DNA of 64,000 bases, from positions 7,991,304 to 8,055,303 of the forward strand of contig CM032669.1 of the NCBI GenBank assembly GCA_019095985.1, written 5' to 3'. The translations under genes and the position numbers were made by a program. This stretch comes from Streblospio benedicti. Taxonomy: Eukaryota; Annelida; Polychaeta; Spionida; Spionidae. Below, piece by piece: positions 39,501 through 45,500 of the stretch. How positions within the stretch are numbered: the stretch's first letter is position 1; each line of letters starts with the position of its first letter. Below the pieces are notes generated by a model that worked only from the letters and a program-made list of their open reading frames with translations, did not search any database and was not told where the DNA came from.

Positions 39501-42500
39501 TGTTGTGCTGAAAATGTAACATTTTAAACTATTGCATAGTAACTATCTTATTGGTTACAGAATGTCAAACATATAAAAACATGCGTCTTTAAAAAGGATC
39601 TATATTTCACCTGAAGTTTCAAATTTGCAAATGATATAAACAAACATGCAACATGTTTTTCAAAACGTAGGTAATTGTTACTCTGCCTATGAGCATCGTA
39701 CATCTTTTTTCTTCCAATTCCAATAATTTACGTATTGGTTAAAAAGCCCCAAATAGATAAGGATGAATGTCTAGTGAAATACCGCCGCAAAACGGGTTTA
39801 ATAGCAATTCAAATATATAGATACCTATTGGAATCTGTCATATTTTGTCTTTGGCAAGGCTTTCGCTCTTTTCTCAAGAGCTTCGTCGGCCGAAAAAATG
39901 GCAGGTTCCAATAGGTATCTATATATTTGAATCAACATTTATATAATGGAACCCAAGAGAAGTTTACATTGTGTGGGTTTAATAGCGGTTTAAAAGAGCA
40001 CGTGCGCCACCCACGGCCCCCACACACGTGCTGTCGCCTCCGCATTGTGTTTGTGTCTGCTCACGCATTTAGAATTAGATTCTTCAAAAGCTAAATTGCT
40101 TATGCACATTATGTTTGCAGACAGCAAAGCGAGTGCGGGAAAAAATCTGGTCTCTGAGTCGCACATACAACAATTGTGTAGTGTGGGCGTTTTGTTAATT
40201 TTTAGCATTCTGTCATCATCAAATGTAGACGAGGAATTTGTGTGACGATGGCAATCAATTAAATGGTCAGCAACTGCTTGTACTATGAGTACTTCCGTGG
40301 CTGAGTGGATAGGGAGTTGGACTCATGACCAGAAGGTCGTGGGTTCGATTCCTGGTCGGGTCTGGTGGTGGGTATCGAGCAAACTCATATCTAAGAGGTT
40401 GCACACTGCTCTGTGGTATCTACCCACATTTATACTATTAGTATGTTGTGTAAGAATGTATATACATGTAAATAAGGTGAAGGATAATAGGACTTAAGAA
40501 TTTTTTACATGTACAAATTAAAGATTTTGCTTATACATGTATCTATACACGTCCATTATTTTCATCAACCTTTGTTTCTATTGTAATACGAGTGTAAATT
40601 CATGTAACGTTGAATCTGAACCGCCCACTGTCGTTGCCCACACTTACATGCCCCCGTGATGTAAGATTAATGTCTGCACGTGATTTAAACGCATTTTAAT
40701 AGACTTCTATTTAGTTTACTGAGGCTCAATGAAACAAGACGCGTAGTTCATGAACATTCTTGGCATCTACGAAGCCATCTGTGAGTACTGGCAAAAAGGT
40801 TGACTTCACAAATGCAAAATCTGTATGGTTGTTCCTTCATTTGATAAAACCGAATGTAGATCAAGTGAATATGAAAAGGTTTGTATACTAATGATAATAT
40901 TGGTCATAACCTGTTTATTTCCTAGCAAAATTAGTGTAGAAGTGGGATTTTTTAGTACATCTGATGCCTCTAGTAGGTATGCCAAGGTTTCTAGTAGTTT
41001 TAGTGAATATACTTGACTTCCCGGGAATTAATGAATGTACATATTGTTTCCTAGAGTTCCTGATCTGATATATGATGACAATACCTTTTCAAGGAGACCC
41101 TGGTGCTATGATGTATAATTCTACTTAATACTTTGATTCAATGACCTTGCTACTGTCATGTTGGTTTATTTCAATGGGATACTGTAATGAAAAGTAAATA
41201 GAACATCATTAGAATCAGGAAAGACTATCAAGAAATATGAAAAGCATTTCTGACGTATCCAGACTAATGAAATAACACATGTTAATTACACGGCGCATGC
41301 TCTGACCGTGTTTAATGAAGGAATTAATTTGATCAAGTGAGTTGCTTTAAATGATCCAGGGTTAGCGCGGGGTTAGAGCTTCAGTCTAAAGTGCCTGTAG
41401 CCCACATACGAGTTGCTCATATAAGTCTCCACTTTGCCAACCCCCTCACACATACTTTACTCATCGATGCCAAGATTACTCAACTCAGACTGTGATAAAA
41501 CGCGCAGCTAGGGCAGCTATTACTTACGGTTAGAACTGGATCAAATTTGTTGACGCTTTGAAAAATTGATAGAGGCAGATAACGGTTTGAAGAGCTGCAT
41601 ATAAATGTACGACTGCGCAAAGTAATTATATAAACTTCGACGTTGGTGAAAAATCACAGTTATTAGCTAGGATTTTATATGGAGATGTAAATCTAAATCT
41701 TGGATATTTGCTGTTAGCATCAGATGCTATAGGAAAAATGATGATATTGGAGTGAACTTCAGTTTTAAAATTGAAAAGCGAATGCTATAGACTTGTTTGT
41801 TTTTACATAATCTGTTGAGACAATCCGTTTTATTACATGCCACCATTACTTGGAATGGAGTGTATAAAAAAGGGATGCTTCATGCTCACGTTCAAATGCA
41901 GACGACGTTTATCTGGTAAGCGAATCATAACTTAGAATGGTCATATGCAGATAATATGCACATTTTCGGGGGGGTTGCTATAGAAAATGTATAAGGCTAT
42001 TACAGTTACTGCATCTTTTAGTTTTTGATGTACCTAATTGAAGAGTATTCACACTCGTTTGGTTTCGTAAAACTTTGTTCTTCTTTTTGGCAATCATTTT
42101 TGTTGAAATGATTCATATTTGCTGATGTTCCATTTCCACCCACACTCACTTGTGGCAGATGAAGATGTGCATGTTTTTGAATAAATTATAGGCATGTAAG
42201 TGTATGCTGTCGTCTGTGGGAGTAAGTGGTGAAAAATATGTTTTACATCCACACTAGAAGAAATGATAGCAATTACTACCAGAGAAACATGTAATCATCA
42301 AAGGGATTTCACAGCGGGGATCTTGCAAAAAATTGTCTCCAACCTTGCTTTGACGTCATTTGTCTTTTTTGATTATGTCAAACGAAAGGATTTATTTGGT
42401 GCCGTTTGTCATCATGACTGATTTTTATAACTGAAAGAGTGGAATTGGATGTGACATACCCGTATAAATGTGAAAAAATTAAGTTTTAAGAGTTATGTCA

Positions 42501-45500
42501 TATTGATCATTAGCATGAATCTAGATTTGTCAGGTTGGTGATTTAATTTACTTGTTCATGCAACGCACTGTTCATCTGCTTGAAAGAAACAAACCCATGT
42601 CATTCCATACGTAGATCTACAATTTCTGTTCTCTTGCTTCTATATTTGGAGTTGTATATTTGAACGACATCCTAATGATTGGTTTGACAAAAAATCCTCA
42701 CTTGATATGATGGGATACAAAACTAGAGTGAGCAAACAGTAATTTGTTTCCATATTTGGAGTATTAGGTCACGGCGCTCACGTGAGAACCAAGTGATCAT
42801 AAACATATTGCCCTTGTTGTTGGTGCACAAAAATCCATAGAATTACTAAGACAAACTTCTTGTTGCAAATCGAATACCTATGTTCTAATTTGAGGTTAGA
42901 AGGTTTCTCTTTCTAGTGTTTTAGACCAGGTTTATGAAGTATGATTCTTTTCTGAGATTCTTATTGTGTGAATTCACACAAAATCGGTAAGATTTTGAGT
43001 TAAGATTTTAAGATTTTAAACGGTGTCCTACACAGGTTGTTTTTCCTGTTAGCTTCGAGTTACATCGCAATTCTTAATCAAGTTTTCATTTCATTAGTGA
43101 GTTAGTGAGAAATGTTGTTGTTGGAATACTCAAGAAATACCCAGTCTTTTCGTATTTGATTATCCGTCATACTTTTGACCATTGATTCTGGATCAGAACA
43201 CTCTGAGTTGTATTTTTTTAGCTCACCTGCTGTAAGCTTTTGTGATCACCTTTCGTCAGTCATCTGTATGTCAGTTCGTCAGTCAACAATTCATATTTCT
43301 CTAAATAACTTCTTCATTTTTCATTTGATTTTCACCAAACTTGCACACAACTTGTTTGGCTATCTCATCATGATATCATATTTGAATCATTCCCCTGGGT
43401 ATAAAATTGACCCCTCCCCAGGGGACCACATAAGAAAATTGGAAATGAAACTCCTTACAAATCATTCAGCGTTATTTGGGAAAGTCCTTTTTCTGCATCT
43501 TTCAAAGAAGTAACCAATTATCAACCATTAATTTCATAGAAGAATTTGCATATTTTCAATAAGGGAATATAGGTTGCTCAACTGAGAATCGAAGCCAAAA
43601 TGTAACTGCCTCATGTGCTGGAAGCAGAAGACTCTGGCATAAAAAACGCTTTCTCTATTGCGGAGTAGGGAGTAAATTTAAATGATCTATAAGTGGGCTT
43701 TGGTTTTACACCAATCAATACGTATTGATGTGGCAAACGTATATCTATGGAACTTCTAACATATTTTGCAATACATTTCTGTCTTGAAATTATGCTAATA
43801 TATATGTAGTATTATATATATATGATCTGCACTACGCATATGTTGCATTTTCATTGAATTCAGTGAGGTTATTTTCAATTGTGCAGAATTTTAAGTTAAT
43901 CAGTTAATTAATTTCGTAATTACTGCAGTGCAGATCCCGTCTAACAACATATAAGTCTGTTTATTAATCGGAATGGAAACCCATTAATGTAAGTGAAATT
44001 CTCAGCTGCATTACTCAAATGAAGAGTTTCAGCAAAATTGAGCTTTGAGGCAGTAGGTTTTTGTTATTTGACGTCAGTCATAATGATTGAGGTACAAGGG
44101 TCTATGCCAAACATGCAATGTTTACGTGTAAGTTGCTTCATAAATGAATTGATGGAAAAGTTGCTATGTCAAAGCCTTGTCTAAAATGCTTTGTTATGAG
44201 ATAGTCCAAGTAGAAAGAGCGGAAGTTATTGCGTTCATAGTCGAGATCACTACTTTCTTTTTGGAAGAATGTTTTCCTGTAACTATGAAACAAGAGCAAT
44301 GGTTTTTAAAGTTGATTAAGAAGCTGCAATCAAAGTGGAATTTTATAACCATTGAAAAAATAGCATTTTAATGTATTCACAATAAAGTGAGCAAAGTTTA
44401 TGAAATTAGAGATAGATAATAACTTGCAATGAAAATGTGTGTTTAGTTTGCAACAATAACCAAAATACTGGAATGCTCATTGCGTCGCTTCAGCAGCTGA
44501 AGCGAAAGCCTTGTGTTTTGTTCAATAATTGTAACCATGGATGTCTCTGGACAAGTTAGAGCTTTTAGTAATGATCTGATTTCATTCAAACTTTATACAA
44601 CTATGAGATATGAGGCAACACCAAAGTGATTTGATTTTGGGCACCCTGCCAATTAAATTGTGCTATCCACAAGGCAATTTATGACATTTTTACTGGCATT
44701 CAATGCACTTCTGCCAACTTGAAAAAATAGATTTTTTAACTCAGCTGGAAAAAAGTCGACTTGGTGCAGTTTGCTGTTTGCGGCTATGTGGTAGCATCAT
44801 AGAAGGAGCCAATATTAGACAGGTTATTTGTGGCTGATTATGTACATTGCAATTGTGTACTTTTAATCAAGATTTCATTGATATTTTAGTAAACATCTTT
44901 ATTGCCCATGAGTCAACGTTGTTCCAGCGACGCTGTTCTCTCTGAGCACTTTTGATCTAGTTTTTATATTCTTTAACTTTTCAGCCTAGGGTTTTCTGCA
45001 GATAGGTACATCATATTGATTTTGCAGGCCAAGTTCTACAAAACCTGTCCAATTGTATTATTGAAATAGTGCAATATCTTCTGATTTCTGTATATCTCTG
45101 GTATTGAAATACAATGTCTTTTCATTGACAAAACTATAATGTCTTTTCCAGATCCAGGGGTGAATTCCCCCCACAATGTTTCCGCGGCTGGACCAATGAT
45201 TCCCACCATGACACCGCCGCCCCTCAAGTCTAATGCCGGCATCACCAATGATAGACAAAGGTAAGAAATACTCTCTGGATTTCGGAAAAGTCCAAATCAT
45301 CTAAGCTTGTGGTGCAACTTTTTTTTTCATGTAGAGAAACAATAACATTAGAATTGTTATAAATAATTCTATTATTACTATATGTACTACAATCATTTAT
45401 CACTATTTGTTCTTTCTAAAATCGAATGCCAAAAATATGTTAAAACTTCTTAATGGTTGAGAGGGTTGACAAGATAGTGAGTCAAAGTTTGAGTGACATT

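Noticed and set aside
40285-40360. Possible functional tRNA gene (CAT anticodon-like loop, A and B boxes)
   Set aside because: The T stem and acceptor stem do not pair, and related heads recur with non-tRNA tails, so a SINE is more likely.
43175-43513. 112-codon open frame on the plus strand
   Set aside because: It overlaps a dispersed AGCTCACC-type repeat and has no protein-like conservation signal.
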